Shown here in pieces: positions 43,056 to 53,208 of a DNA stretch of 64,000 nucleotides. The notes below the pieces were generated by a model. It did no database searches. It was not told the DNA's origin and saw nothing but the letters and a program-made list of their open reading frames with translations. Numbering within the stretch: position 1 is the stretch's first letter; each line of letters opens with the position of its first letter. The stretch comes from Acidovorax sp. NB1 (GTDB taxonomy: Bacteria; Pseudomonadota; Gammaproteobacteria; Burkholderiales; Burkholderiaceae_C). Where the stretch lies: NCBI RefSeq assembly GCF_005405905.1, contig NZ_BJHU01000030.1, positions 248,001-312,000 on the forward strand, given 5' to 3'. The translations under genes were made by a program, and so were the position numbers.

Positions 43056-43418
43056 ATGCGCTGGAACAAACCCAATCTCCGCAACAACCTGCACGACCTG
43101 CTGGGCCGTGACAAGCCGTCTTCGACGGCCTGGGTGCGCGACCAGGGGCTGGAGGAAGTCCGCCAGGCCATGCTGCAGGGCCTGATGGGTTTGTCGGGCT
43201 GCGAGGTGGCCCGCATGAACATGCGGCTGCGGTATGCGGGCGACATCGAGGCGCTGTGGTATCTGCGCACCGACCTGTTTCAAACCCTGGTGCTCTTGCG
43301 GGGGCAGGCGGTTGCACAAAAGGTGCTGGACCACATCACCCCCTTCTTCCAGGGGCAGCTACCCCTGTCACTGCGCACACCCCAGGTGCCGCAGGAGCCG
43401 CGCTTCCACAATTACTAA
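43056..43418 (+). CDS. Conserved hypothetical protein
   Basis: A 120-residue cytoplasmic protein of unknown function. It starts MRWNKPNLRNNLHDLLG and contains TAWVRDQGLEEVRQAML, LRYAGDIEALWYLRTDLFQTLVL and FFQGQLPLSLRT; mostly helical in feel. ATG at 43056 is chosen; the frame opens with TTG 15 bp earlier. Strong G+C and codon fit to the genome argue that it is real. Convergent with the LD-carboxypeptidase gene. Confidence 0.75.
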   Translation: MRWNKPNLRNNLHDLLGRDKPSSTAWVRDQGLEEVRQAMLQGLMGLSGCEVARMNMRLRYAGDIEALWYLRTDLFQTLVLLRGQAVAQKVLDHITPFFQGQLPLSLRTPQVPQEPRFHNY

Positions 43419-43467
43419 GCCCGGCCGTCAGGCAGCCCCGCAGCGAAGCAGGGCTTAGCCACCAGCG

Positions 43468-44451
43468 TCAGTGCTGGTGCCCCCAGTAGATCAGCGCATC
43501 CCGCGCCTCCACCGACAGCGACACCGTTGCACCCACCGGCAGCAGCACCTTGGTCTCGACATGCCCGAACGGCAGGTTGGTCAGCACCGGGGCCTTGATC
43601 TGGCTGCGCAGCCAGTCCACCACCGACTGCAGCTTGTAGCCCTTGTCGTGCGGCGCCAGCTTGAAGTTGGTGAACTGCCCCAGCACCACCGCCTTTTGCT
43701 GGGCCAGCACGCCCGCGTGCAGCAACTGCGTCAGCATGCGCTCGATGCGGTAGGGATGCTCGTGCACATCCTCCAAGAACAGCACCCCGCCCTTGATCTG
43801 CGGCAGATACGGCGTGCCCACCAGCGAGGCCAGCACCGACAGGTTGCCGCCCCACAGGGTGGCGCTTTTCACATACGCGTTGGGCACGGCGGGCTTGCCC
43901 GTGATGGCGTGGGGCTTCTCGTTGTGCATGCGCCAGCCCGTGCCTTCACCGTGGCCGGTGAGCAGGTCGTCAAAGCAGGCTTCCATGATGTCGTCGGGCT
44001 CGCCCGCCACGCCAAAGTCAGCCCCCAGCGAGGGGCCCGCCCAGGTAGTGGCGCCGGTCTTGGCCAGCACGGCCAGCTGGAAGGCAGTGAAGTCGCTCAC
44101 CCCCACAAAGTGCGTGCCCTTTTCGATGGCCTTGGCCACTGCCTTGTAGCGGATGCCCGGCAGGATGCGCGTAAGGCCATAGCCCCCGCGCGAGATCAGC
44201 GCCACATCGGCACCACTGGCAGCAGCGCGGTGGATGGCCGCCAGCCGCGTCTCGTCGTCGCCCGCAAAACGCGTGTGGGTGGCCAGCGCATCGGTGTCCA
44301 CCTCGACCTCATGGCCCAGGGCCTTCAGGCGGGCCAGGCCGCGCTTGAAAGCCGCTTTGTCGCGCACAGCGCTGGAGGGCGAATAGATGTAGATGTGCTT
44401 GGGACCGTGGTCGTGGTGGCACTGCGAATGGTCGTGATCGTGGTCGTGCAA
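43468..44451 (-). CDS. ldcA: Muramoyltetrapeptide LD-carboxypeptidase (S66) with His-rich N-terminus
   Basis: A 327-residue serine peptidase that trims the terminal D-Ala from murein tetrapeptides in the cytoplasm. Segments IYIYSPSSAVRDKAAF, GADVALISRGGYGLTRIL (containing the nucleophile region) and FVGVSDFTAFQLAVL are family-typical, ending with GHVETKVLLPVGATVSL. The only canonical start is TTG at 44449-44451, which gives an unusual leader MHDHDHDHSQCHHDHG; family members normally begin near KHIYIYSPS. The leader looks like a metal-binding tag. It lies 54 bp downstream of the TadA fusion gene on the same strand. Confidence 0.9.
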   Translation of the reverse strand: MHDHDHDHSQCHHDHGPKHIYIYSPSSAVRDKAAFKRGLARLKALGHEVEVDTDALATHTRFAGDDETRLAAIHRAAASGADVALISRGGYGLTRILPGIRYKAVAKAIEKGTHFVGVSDFTAFQLAVLAKTGATTWAGPSLGADFGVAGEPDDIMEACFDDLLTGHGEGTGWRMHNEKPHAITGKPAVPNAYVKSATLWGGNLSVLASLVGTPYLPQIKGGVLFLEDVHEHPYRIERMLTQLLHAGVLAQQKAVVLGQFTNFKLAPHDKGYKLQSVVDWLRSQIKAPVLTNLPFGHVETKVLLPVGATVSLSVEARDALIYWGHQH

Positions 44452-44505
44452 AGCGCTCAGGCCCGCCGGGGGCCTGCTCCGTCAAAAAAGGGGGCCGGTG
44501 CCACG

Positions 44506-45994
<1,489 letters not shown>

Positions 45995-45996
<2 letters not shown>

Positions 45997-46246
45997 ATTT
46001 AGCGGCATCCTCGGGCATGGGGCGGGCCTGCTGCATCAGGCCTTCCATTTGCTGCTTGACCTGTTGCTGCACCTGCTGGCTTTGCTCACGCACGGTGGCT
46101 GGGGGTGCCGATGCGGGAGCGGCCCCGGGCGCCGCTGACTGCAGCGCGGGCACCGGCGCACGCGTGGCAGACAACTGCTTCTTGGCCAGCAGGCCCACGA
46201 TGGCCAGCACCACGACCAGCCCGACCAATCCAAACACTGCGCGCAT
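45995..46246 (-). CDS. Small single-pass membrane protein, unknown function
   Basis: An 83-residue protein with one N-terminal membrane helix (AVFGLVGLVVVLAIVGLL, residues 3-20), an Ala/Pro-rich middle and a Gln-rich coiled-coil-like tail (QSQQVQQQVKQQMEGLMQQ). The ATG at 46244-46246 follows AAGGAGCAGGCTT, a good ribosome binding site. It may be the first gene of the tadA-ldcA transcript. No family is recognised. Confidence 0.8.
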
Positions 46247-46315
46247 AAGCCTGCTCCTTGTTGGGCAACAACAGCCCCTTTGCTACGCGCCCGACTGTAA
46301 AGGCAAACCCCGCAC

Positions 46316-46342
46316 GCAAAAACGGCCGCTCGCGGCGGCCGT
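46316..46342 (-). terminator. Rho-independent terminator downstream of the LivK-type gene
   Basis: Stem ACGGCCGC / GCGGCCGT with loop TCGCG, followed on the minus strand by TTTTTGCG. It lies about 165 bp past the binding-protein stop. Confidence 0.85.
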
Positions 46343-46372
46343 CAGGTGCAGCGCAAAGGCCACAGAGGGAGT

Positions 46373-46496
46373 GAACTTTTGTAGCGAGCGGCTGCCAGGC
46401 TAGGCGGACGGAGCGCAGGAACCGGAGCGTACTGCCTGTACGTGAGGATTCCGAGCACCGCCCAACGACGCATGGCGGCCACGCAGTAGAAAGTTC
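46373..46496. other. Large imperfect inverted repeat (about 124 bp)
   Basis: The arms GAACTTTTGTAGCG...GCGTAC and GTACGTGAGG...GTAGAAAGTTC pair with bulges along about 58 bp each around a 5-nt loop. The central part (GGCGGACGGAGCGCAGGAACC against GGATTCCGAGCACCGCC) is the best preserved. It sits directly at the 3' side of the LivK-type gene and would form a long RNA hairpin on the leftward transcript. I recall similar elements in other Burkholderiales. Confidence 0.7.
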
Positions 46497-46504
46497 TCCC
46501 CCTC

Positions 46505-47659
46505 TCAGTTCAGCGCCACGCGGCTGCCGTCCTTGAAGGTGTAGAGCGTCACGGCGGGCGTCGTCAGCTCGCCCTTGCTGGTGAACGCGATGTTGGCGGT
46601 CACGCCCTTGTATTCGGTCTTGGCCAGGAACGGTGTGAACACCTTGGGGTCCACCGAGTTGGCGCGCTTCATCGCGTCGGCCAGCACCATGGCGGCGTCA
46701 TAGGCGTAGGGGCTGTAGATCTGGAACTGGCCGGGGAACTTGGCGTCGTAGCGCTTCTTCCAGTCCGAGCCGCCTTGCATCTTGTCCACCGATGCACCGC
46801 CGGTGGCGCAGGTCACGTTCTTCAGGGCCGGGGTCTTGCCCGACAGCTCGGGCAGCTTTTCGGTACACAGCGCGTCGCCACCAAAATACTTCACGTTGCC
46901 CAGGCCCAGCTGCTCCATCTGGCGCAGCATGGGGCCCGCCTGCGCGTCCAGACCACCGTAGAAGATCGCGTCGGGCTTCTTGTTCTTGATGGCGGTGAGG
47001 ATGGCCATGAAGTCGGTGGCCTTGTCGTTGGTGAACTCCTCGGCCACCACCTTCAGGCCCTTTTGTTGCGCCGTGGCCTTGAAGACCGAGGCCACGCCCT
47101 GGCCGTAGGCCGTGCGGTCGTCGATGATGGCCACGCTCTTGAGCTTCTGGTGGTCTGCGCCAAACAGCGCCAGCGCTGCGCCCAGCGCGTTGTCGTTGGC
47201 GATCAGGCGGAAGGTGGTCTTGTGGCCGGGCTTGGTCAGGTCGGGGTTGGAAGCCGAGGCCGTGATGTGCGGCAGATCGCACTTGGCGTAGACGGCCGAT
47301 GCAGGAATGGACGTGCCCGACTGCAGGTGGCCCACCACGCCTGCGACCTTCTGGTCGCACAGCTTCTGCGCCACGGCAGTGGCCTGGCGCGGGTCGCCCG
47401 CGTCGTCTTCGGCCGCAATTTCAAACTTGATCTTCTTGCCGCCGATGACGAGGTTCTGGGCGTTCAGGTCGTCAATGGCCAGACGCACACCGTTTTCGGT
47501 GTCTTTGCCGATGTGGGCAATGCCGCCCGACACGGGGCCCGCGTGGGCGATCTTGACGGTTTGCACGTCCTGAGCAGAAGCCAAGTTGGCGGCCAGCGCA
47601 ATGGCGGTCAGCGCAGAAATGCGGAACAGGGGCGAGGAAGCAAAAGCAGGACGAAGCAC
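46505..47659 (-). CDS. Branched-chain amino acid ABC transporter substrate-binding protein (LivK-type)
   Basis: A 384-residue periplasmic binding protein. GTG start at 47657-47659 gives MLRPAFASSPLFRISALTA and a signal peptide cleaved after LASAQD. Mature segments VKIAHAGPVSGGIAHIGKDTENGVRLAI, DDAGDPRQATAVAQKLCDQ, GVVGHLQSGTSIPASAVYA and DRTAYGQGVASVFKATAQQKG are hallmarks of LivJ/LivK. Permease and ATPase genes are not nearby, so it acts with components encoded elsewhere. It is divergent from rlhA, and two dyads lie in the shared 199-bp region. Confidence 0.94.
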   Translation of the reverse strand: MLRPAFASSPLFRISALTAIALAANLASAQDVQTVKIAHAGPVSGGIAHIGKDTENGVRLAIDDLNAQNLVIGGKKIKFEIAAEDDAGDPRQATAVAQKLCDQKVAGVVGHLQSGTSIPASAVYAKCDLPHITASASNPDLTKPGHKTTFRLIANDNALGAALALFGADHQKLKSVAIIDDRTAYGQGVASVFKATAQQKGLKVVAEEFTNDKATDFMAILTAIKNKKPDAIFYGGLDAQAGPMLRQMEQLGLGNVKYFGGDALCTEKLPELSGKTPALKNVTCATGGASVDKMQGGSDWKKRYDAKFPGQFQIYSPYAYDAAMVLADAMKRANSVDPKVFTPFLAKTEYKGVTANIAFTSKGELTTPAVTLYTFKDGSRVALN

Positions 47660-47693
47660 GGTACGAGGTCTCCAGAATCAGTCAAAGCAGGCA

Positions 47694-47720
47694 TGTTGTG
47701 CACCGATCTTGTACACAACA
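47694..47720. promoter_or_regulatory. Dyad upstream of the LivK-type gene
   Basis: TGTTGTGCAC and GTACACAACA are inverted repeats with one mismatch and a 7-bp spacer, 35 bp upstream of the GTG start. A dimeric repressor or activator site, or an RNA hairpin, is possible. Confidence 0.5.
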
Positions 47721-47760
47721 AGTCCAGCATCCTAGCCATGCCAGCGGTCATTTGCTGCAC

Positions 47761-47780
47761 TTGCTATGCAAACTTAGCAA
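47761..47780. promoter_or_regulatory. TTGCTA-N8-TAGCAA dyad in the livK-rlhA divergent region
   Basis: A perfect 6-bp inverted repeat in an AT-richer part of the divergent region, about 100 bp from livK and 80 bp from rlhA. Function unknown. Confidence 0.4.
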
Positions 47781-47841
47781 TTTGCTCCGGCATTAACCAC
47801 GCTAATGGGCAGACCTCCCCCAGGCATATTGCGGGGCACGC

Positions 47842-47850
47842 TGGGATAAT
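47842..47850 (+). promoter_or_regulatory. Extended -10 candidate of rlhA, close to the start codon
   Basis: TGGGATAAT reads as an extended -10 box (TGn plus GATAAT). It ends only 8 bp before the ATG at 47859, so transcription from it would start at or next to the start codon. The same TGGGATAATC occurs before map. Confidence 0.45.
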
Positions 47851-47858
47851 CACGCCCC

Positions 47859-49892
47859 ATGTCTCTCCTGCCCCACCAGCTCGAACTGCTCTCCCCCGCC
47901 CGCGATGCCGACATTGGCATCGAAGCCATCAACCACGGCGCCGATGCCGTCTACATCGGCGGCCCGGCCTTTGGCGCACGCGCGAGCGCGGGTAACGACA
48001 TCCGGGACATCGAGCGCCTGGTGAAACACGCGCACCGCTTCAACAGCCGCATCTTCATCACACTCAACACCATCCTGCGCGACGATGAACTGGAGGCCGC
48101 GCGCCAGATGGCCTGGCAGGTGTACGAGGCGGGCGCTGACGCACTGATCATCCAGGACATGGGCCTGCTCGAAATCGACCTGCCCCCCATCCAGCTGCAC
48201 GCGAGCACCCAGACCGATATCCGCACGCCCGAAAAGGCCCGCTTTCTGCAGGACGCAGGCCTGTCGCAGATCGTGCTGGCGCGCGAGTTGACGGTGCAGC
48301 AAATTGCGGCCGTGCACAAGGCCCTAGGCCCAGTGGATGCGCCCGGCCGCGCCAACATCGAGTTCTTCATCCACGGCGCGCTGTGCGTGGCCTACAGCGG
48401 CCAGTGCAACATCAGCCATGCGCAAACCGGCCGCAGCGCCAACCGCGGCGACTGCAGCCAGGCCTGCCGCCTGCCCTACCAGGTGACCGACGCGCAGGGC
48501 CGCTTCATTGCGCACGACAAGCATGTGCTGAGCATGAAGGACAACAACCAGAGCGACAACCTGCGCGCCCTCATCGACGCGGGCGTGCGCAGCTTCAAGA
48601 TCGAGGGGCGCTACAAGGACATGGGCTATGTGAAGAACATCACCGCCCACTACCGCACGCTGATCGACGAGATCCTGGAAGAGCGCGAGAGCGCCGGCCG
48701 TCCGCTGTCGCGCTCGTCCAGCGGCGCCACCACCTTCACCTTCACGCCCGACCCGCTGCAGAACTTCAACCGCGAGTTCACCGACTACTTCGTGACCGGC
48801 CGCAAGGAAGACATCGGCGCTTTCGACAGCCCCAAGAACCCGGGCCAGGCGATTGGCTGGGTGACCAAGGTGGGCCCCGACTTTGTAGAGCTGGAAGTGA
48901 GTGACCCCGCCACCGTGCTGCACAACGGCGACGGCCTCTGCTACTACGACCTGCACAAGGAACTGGTGGGCATGGCCATCAACGTGGCCGAGCCCGTGTC
49001 GGCACGGTCCGTGGGCCAGTGGCGCGTGTACCCCAAGGACCCGATGGAGGGCTTCAAGGACCTGCGCAAAGGCACCGAAGTCAACCGCAACCGCGACATG
49101 GACTGGGTGCGCACGCTGGAGAAGAAGTCCAGCGACCGCCGCATCGGCCTGTGGGCACACCTGAGCGAGACGCCCACTGGCTTCAGCCTGATGCTGACCG
49201 ACGAGGACGGCAACGTGGGCTGTGCCGAGGTACAGCAGCCGCATCAACCCGCCACCGACGCCACCAAGGCCGAGGCCAGCCTGCGCGAGCAACTGGGCCG
49301 CTTTGGCGCGACGGTGTTCGCGGTGCACGACATTGCACTGCAGTTGTCGCAACCCTGGTTCGTGCCCGCCTCGGTGCTCAACGCGCTGCGCCGCGATGCG
49401 GTGGCCGACCTGGAGGCGAACCGTGCCCGCAACTTTGCCCGCCTGCCGCGTGCCACGCCGGTCGAGCCCCCTGCGCCCTACCCTGAGGACACGCTCTCGT
49501 TCCTGGGCAACGTGTTCAACCACAAGGCGCACGACTTTTATGTGCGCCACGGCGTGAAGGTGATCGATGCCGCCTATGAGGCGCACGAGGAGGAAGGCGA
49601 AGTCAGCCTCATGATCACCAAGCACTGCGTGCGCTTCAGTATGAGCCTGTGCCCCAAGCAGGCCAAGGGCGTGACGGGCGTGCAAGGCACCGTCAAGGCC
49701 GAGCCGCTGATGCTGATCAACGGCAAGGAAAAGCTCACCCTGCGCTTTGACTGCAAACCCTGCGAGATGCATGTGGTGGGCAAGATGAAGAAATCGGTGC
49801 TCAACCAGCACGCCAAGGAGACGGAGGCGCTGGCCGTGCCGCTGCAGTTCTACCGCACAAGGCCTGACCCCAAAACGCTATCAAAAACATAG
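47859..49892 (+). CDS. rlhA: 23S rRNA C2501 hydroxylation protein (peptidase U32 family, RlhA)
   Basis: A 677-residue U32-family protein. The order HQLELLSPARDADIGIEAINHGADAVYIGGPAFGAR (split by several conserved turns), TLNTILRDDELE, FFIHGALCVAYSGQCNISHA, GRSANRGDCSQACRLPY and the C-terminal KHCVRFSMSLCPKQAKG and FDCKPCEMHVVGK follow E. coli RlhA (YdcP) nearly without gaps. It is required for 5-hydroxycytidine at 23S position 2501; the conserved cysteines suggest an iron-sulfur site. The final codons (KTLSKT) lie in repeat copy H. Confidence 0.96.
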   Translation: MSLLPHQLELLSPARDADIGIEAINHGADAVYIGGPAFGARASAGNDIRDIERLVKHAHRFNSRIFITLNTILRDDELEAARQMAWQVYEAGADALIIQDMGLLEIDLPPIQLHASTQTDIRTPEKARFLQDAGLSQIVLARELTVQQIAAVHKALGPVDAPGRANIEFFIHGALCVAYSGQCNISHAQTGRSANRGDCSQACRLPYQVTDAQGRFIAHDKHVLSMKDNNQSDNLRALIDAGVRSFKIEGRYKDMGYVKNITAHYRTLIDEILEERESAGRPLSRSSSGATTFTFTPDPLQNFNREFTDYFVTGRKEDIGAFDSPKNPGQAIGWVTKVGPDFVELEVSDPATVLHNGDGLCYYDLHKELVGMAINVAEPVSARSVGQWRVYPKDPMEGFKDLRKGTEVNRNRDMDWVRTLEKKSSDRRIGLWAHLSETPTGFSLMLTDEDGNVGCAEVQQPHQPATDATKAEASLREQLGRFGATVFAVHDIALQLSQPWFVPASVLNALRRDAVADLEANRARNFARLPRATPVEPPAPYPEDTLSFLGNVFNHKAHDFYVRHGVKVIDAAYEAHEEEGEVSLMITKHCVRFSMSLCPKQAKGVTGVQGTVKAEPLMLINGKEKLTLRFDCKPCEMHVVGKMKKSVLNQHAKETEALAVPLQFYRTRPDPKTLSKT

Positions 49893-49938
49893 CTTATTGC
49901 GCTTGCCAGATAAGCGCTAGAGCCCAAAAACATGCTCA
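49873..49938. repeat. 60-bp dispersed repeat, copy H
   Basis: ACGCTATCAAAAACATAGCTT, GCGCTTGCCAGATAAGCGCTAG and AGCCCAAAAACATGC. It supplies the rlhA stop codon and lies between rlhA and the metY leader. Confidence 0.85.
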
Positions 49939-49991
49939 AAGCGCGTGCAGGCACTGCGCATAAGCTCATAGCCAACGATTCGACCCACGCG

Positions 49992-50086
49992 CACCGCTCC
50001 GGTGCAAGAATGGCTGCCGCCGCCCTGCAATGCACGTGGAGGCGGCCCCGCACAGCGCCTGCTGTCCCCATTCTTGCCACCAGGAG
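49992..50086 (+). promoter_or_regulatory. Structured 5' leader of metY, candidate riboswitch-like element
   Basis: GGTGCAAGAATGG (50001-50013) pairs with CCATTCTTG-C-CACC (50068-50081): 13 bp with one bulge. Inside lie two more stems: GCCGCC/GGCGGC (50016-50021 with 50041-50046) and ACAGC/GCTGT (50052-50065), making a three-way junction. The 3' arm directly abuts AGGAG (50082-50086), the metY ribosome binding site. A competing hairpin CACCG-CTC-CGGTG (49992-50004) uses the same 5' arm. I know no published metY element that matches this. Confidence 0.5.
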
Positions 50087-50096
50087 AAACGTCCGC

Positions 50097-51380
50097 ATGA
50101 AGATCGAAACCCTTGCCGTCCACGCTGGCTACAGCCCCGACCCCACCACCAAGGCCGTGGCCGTGCCGATCTACCAGACGGTGGCTTACGCGTTTGACAG
50201 CGCTCAGCATGGCGCGGACTTGTTCGATCTGAAGGTGCCGGGCAACATCTACACCCGCATCATGAACCCCACGACCGACGTGCTCGAAAAGCGCGTCGCG
50301 GCGCTCGAAGGCGGCATCGCCGCGCTGGCCGTGGCCTCGGGCATGGCGGCCATCACCTACGCCATCCAGACCATCGCCGAGGCGGGCGACAACATCGTGT
50401 CGGCCAGCACGCTGTATGGCGGCACCTACAACCTGTTTGCCCACACCCTGCCGCAGCAAGGCATCATCACCCGGTTTGCCGACCCGCGCGATCCGGCCAG
50501 CTTCGCGCAGCACATCGACGCGCGCACCAAGGCTATCTTTATCGAGTCCATCGGCAACCCGCTGGGCAACGTGACCGACATCCGCGCGCTGGCCGATGTG
50601 GCCCATGCGCACGGCATCCCGCTGATTGTGGACAACACGGTGCCCAGCCCCTACCTGCTGCGCCCCATCGAGCACGGCGCCGACATCGTGGTGCATTCGC
50701 TCACCAAGTACCTGGGCGGCCACGGCAACAGCGTGGGCGGCGCCATCGTGGACAGCGGCAAGTTCCCGTGGGCCGAACACAAGGCCCGCTTCCCGCGCCT
50801 GAACGAGCCCGACGTGAGCTACCACGGCGTGGTCTACACCGAGGCACTGGGCCCCGCCGCCTTCATCGGCCGCGCGCGCGTGGTGCCGCTGCGCAACACG
50901 GGTGCGGCGCTGTCGCCGCAAAGTGCATTCCTGATCCTGCAAGGCATTGAGACCCTGGCCCTGCGCATGGACCGCATCTGCGACAACACACTGGCGCTCG
51001 CAAAGTACCTGCAAAGCCACCCCAAGGTGGAATGGGTGCGCTACGCGGGCCTGCCCGACCACCCGGACCACGCGCTGGTGCAGCGGCAGTCGGGCGGCAA
51101 GGCATCGGGCATTTTGAGCTTTGGCCTCAAGAGCTCTGATGCGAACCCGCGCGCAGCCGGGGCGCGCTTCCTCGATGCGCTGCAGCTCTTCACGCGCTTG
51201 GTGAACATCGGCGATGCGAAGTCGCTGGCGACGCACCCGGCGTCCACCACCCACCGCCAGCTCAACCCCGAAGAGCTGGCCAAGGCGGGCGTGAGCGAAA
51301 GCATGGTGCGCCTGTCGGTGGGCATTGAGCACATCGATGACCTGCAGGCTGACCTGGTGCAGGCACTCGACGCTGTCTGA
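50097..51380 (+). CDS. metY: O-acetylhomoserine aminocarboxypropyltransferase (sulfhydrylase)
   Basis: A 427-residue PLP enzyme of the Cys/Met metabolism family that makes homocysteine from O-acetylhomoserine and sulfide. [28 protein letters not shown] at the start, [32 protein letters not shown] and the PLP-lysine [18 protein letters not shown] are diagnostic of MetY. It takes sulfide from CysI, so it links the cys genes to methionine. ATG 50097, preceded by AGGAG and the structured leader; the open frame continues upstream without homology. Confidence 0.95.
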   Translation: MKIETLAVHAGYSPDPTTKAVAVPIYQTVAYAFDSAQHGADLFDLKVPGNIYTRIMNPTTDVLEKRVAALEGGIAALAVASGMAAITYAIQTIAEAGDNIVSASTLYGGTYNLFAHTLPQQGIITRFADPRDPASFAQHIDARTKAIFIESIGNPLGNVTDIRALADVAHAHGIPLIVDNTVPSPYLLRPIEHGADIVVHSLTKYLGGHGNSVGGAIVDSGKFPWAEHKARFPRLNEPDVSYHGVVYTEALGPAAFIGRARVVPLRNTGAALSPQSAFLILQGIETLALRMDRICDNTLALAKYLQSHPKVEWVRYAGLPDHPDHALVQRQSGGKASGILSFGLKSSDANPRAAGARFLDALQLFTRLVNIGDAKSLATHPASTTHRQLNPEELAKAGVSESMVRLSVGIEHIDDLQADLVQALDAV

Positions 51381-51463
51381 ACCATCGGCAACCGCCGACC
51401 CCGGTTGCGGGATACTGGAGGGCCTGCCCCGCAGATCGCGGGGTGCCCTGATTCAAGATCGCC

Positions 51464-51925
51464 ATGTCCCGCCTATCCCCTCTTGCACCGATCACTCTCG
51501 GCCTGCTGCTACTGACCGGCTGCAGCTCCACCCCATCCATTCCGCCGCGCGGAGCGGATGTGACCGATTCCCACGTCGCCAGTTTCCGCCAGAAGCAAGA
51601 CGAGCAACTGTTGCAAAAGCAGGTGTCGCCTCCGCTGGATGCGCCTTTGACGCTGCTGGAGGCGCCGCCACCGCGCTACCCGTCCTTCCTGCTGAATGAC
51701 ACCTCGCTCCAAGCACGCGGCGATGTGACGGTGTCGTTCGAAATCATGCCCAGCGGGCTGGTCGGCACTGTTCGCGTGCTGTCGGGCACGGGGGATGATG
51801 CCCTGCACAAGCCAGCGATCGACGCGGTGCGCCGCTGGAAATTTGCCCCACTGCTACGCAACGGGGAACCTGCCCGTCTCATCCTGCAGCACACCTTCCG
51901 CATGGACCCTGAGCGCGTCAGATAG
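51464..51925 (+). CDS. TonB C-terminal-like lipoprotein
   Basis: A 153-residue probable lipoprotein: signal MSRLSPLAPITLGLLLLTGC with a lipobox LLTGC at residues 16-20. The rest carries a TonB-type C-terminal domain (PPPRYPSFLLNDTSLQARGDVTVSFEIMPSGLVGTV, then GDDALHKPAIDAVRRWKFAPLL). Unlike true TonB it has no N-terminal membrane helix plus proline-rich span, so it is likely an outer-membrane or periplasmic partner of unknown receptors. Convergent with egtB, gap of 21 bp. Confidence 0.82.
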   Translation: MSRLSPLAPITLGLLLLTGCSSTPSIPPRGADVTDSHVASFRQKQDEQLLQKQVSPPLDAPLTLLEAPPPRYPSFLLNDTSLQARGDVTVSFEIMPSGLVGTVRVLSGTGDDALHKPAIDAVRRWKFAPLLRNGEPARLILQHTFRMDPERVR

Positions 51926-51946
51926 CGCGGTAACGCCACTCATGCG

Positions 51947-53197
51947 TCACACGTCACGCGCAAGGCGCAGGCCACTGTATTGCCAGCGTGCCGTGGCAGG
52001 GAAGAAATTGCGGTAGGTGCTGCGTGCGTGCCCCGGCGGCGTAGCGCACGAGCTGCCGCGCAACACATACTGGTTGACCATGAACTTGCCGTTGTATTCG
52101 CCCACGGCGCCGTTGGCCGCGCGAAAGCCAGGGTAGGCGGCATAGCTGGACTGCGTCCATTGCCAGGCGCTGCCGAAGAGCTGCTCCAGGGCCTGCCCAT
52201 CTGAGCTATCCGCTCCACCGGCCCCGGAGGCTAGCGCCGCATGCTCCCATTCGGTTTCGGTGGGCAAGCGTGCACCCACCCAGCGCGCATAGGCGTCCGC
52301 CTCGTAGTAAGACAGATGGACTGCCGGCAGCCCACCGTCCAAGGGCTGCAAACCGGCCAAGGTGAACTGGTGCCAGGCGCCACCGTCCGGTCGATGCCAG
52401 TACAGGGGGTGGTCCAGGCCCTGCGCCACACGCCAGTCCCAGCCTTCGGCCAGCCAATGGACAGGGTTGCCATAGCCCCCGCCCTCCACGAACGCCATCC
52501 ATTCCGCGTTGGTCACCAGCCGCGAAGCCAGCGCGTACGGGGCCAGGTAGGTGCGGTGGCGGGGCGCTTCGTTGTCGAAGGCAAAGCCATCACCGCGATG
52601 GCCGATGTCCACCAATCCGCCCTCCAGCATCAACCACCCAAAAGGTGCTTGCGCTGGCGCCAGGGTAAGGTCCCCGGCCTTGTCGGCATCGGTTCCGTAC
52701 GCCGGATGTGTGGGGTTGCACGACAGCAGGTGCTTGATGTCCGTCACCAAAAGCTCCTGGTGCTGCTGCTCGTGCTGCAGGCCCAGCTCGATCAGCGCGC
52801 ACAGCGCTGCGTTGTCCTGCACGGTGGGCAGCAGGCGCGCCATGCGCTGGTCCACGTTGGCACGGTAGGCCAGCACCTCCTCCAGTGAAGGCCGGGTGAG
52901 CAGCCCCCGCTGCGGGCGCGGGTGCTTGGCACCCACACCGTTGTAGTAGGAGTTGAACAGCACGCGGAAAGCCGGGTTGAACGGCGCAAAGCCCGGCTCG
53001 TTGGGCTCCAGCACAAAGGTCTCGAAGAACCAGGTGGTGTGCGCGAGGTGCCATTTGGCGGGGCTGGCGTCCGGCATGGACTGCGCACCGCAGTCCTCGG
53101 CCGACAGGGGCGCGACCAGCGCGCGGGTGTGCCCCCGCACGGCGGCATAGCGCGACAGCAGCACGGTGAGCGAAGCGCCAAAATCCATATTGGTCAT
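51947..53197 (-). CDS. egtB: Ergothioneine biosynthesis sulfoxide synthase EgtB
   Basis: A 416-residue non-heme iron enzyme that oxidatively joins hercynine to a thiol donor. The N-terminal DinB-like domain holds WHLAHTTWFFETFVL and the iron ligands HEQQHQE (HxxxHxE, about 130-136); the C-terminal formylglycine-generating-enzyme-like domain shows GSAWQWTQSSYAAYPGF, VLRGSSCATP and YRNFFPATARWQYSGLRLARD. ATG 53195-53197 is used; another at 53186-53188 is possible. It is 11 bp downstream of egtD. No egtC or egtA is present, so the sulfur donor and later steps are not defined here. Confidence 0.95.
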   Translation of the reverse strand: MTNMDFGASLTVLLSRYAAVRGHTRALVAPLSAEDCGAQSMPDASPAKWHLAHTTWFFETFVLEPNEPGFAPFNPAFRVLFNSYYNGVGAKHPRPQRGLLTRPSLEEVLAYRANVDQRMARLLPTVQDNAALCALIELGLQHEQQHQELLVTDIKHLLSCNPTHPAYGTDADKAGDLTLAPAQAPFGWLMLEGGLVDIGHRGDGFAFDNEAPRHRTYLAPYALASRLVTNAEWMAFVEGGGYGNPVHWLAEGWDWRVAQGLDHPLYWHRPDGGAWHQFTLAGLQPLDGGLPAVHLSYYEADAYARWVGARLPTETEWEHAALASGAGGADSSDGQALEQLFGSAWQWTQSSYAAYPGFRAANGAVGEYNGKFMVNQYVLRGSSCATPPGHARSTYRNFFPATARWQYSGLRLARDV

Positions 53198-53208
53198 ACA
53201 AAAAACCT

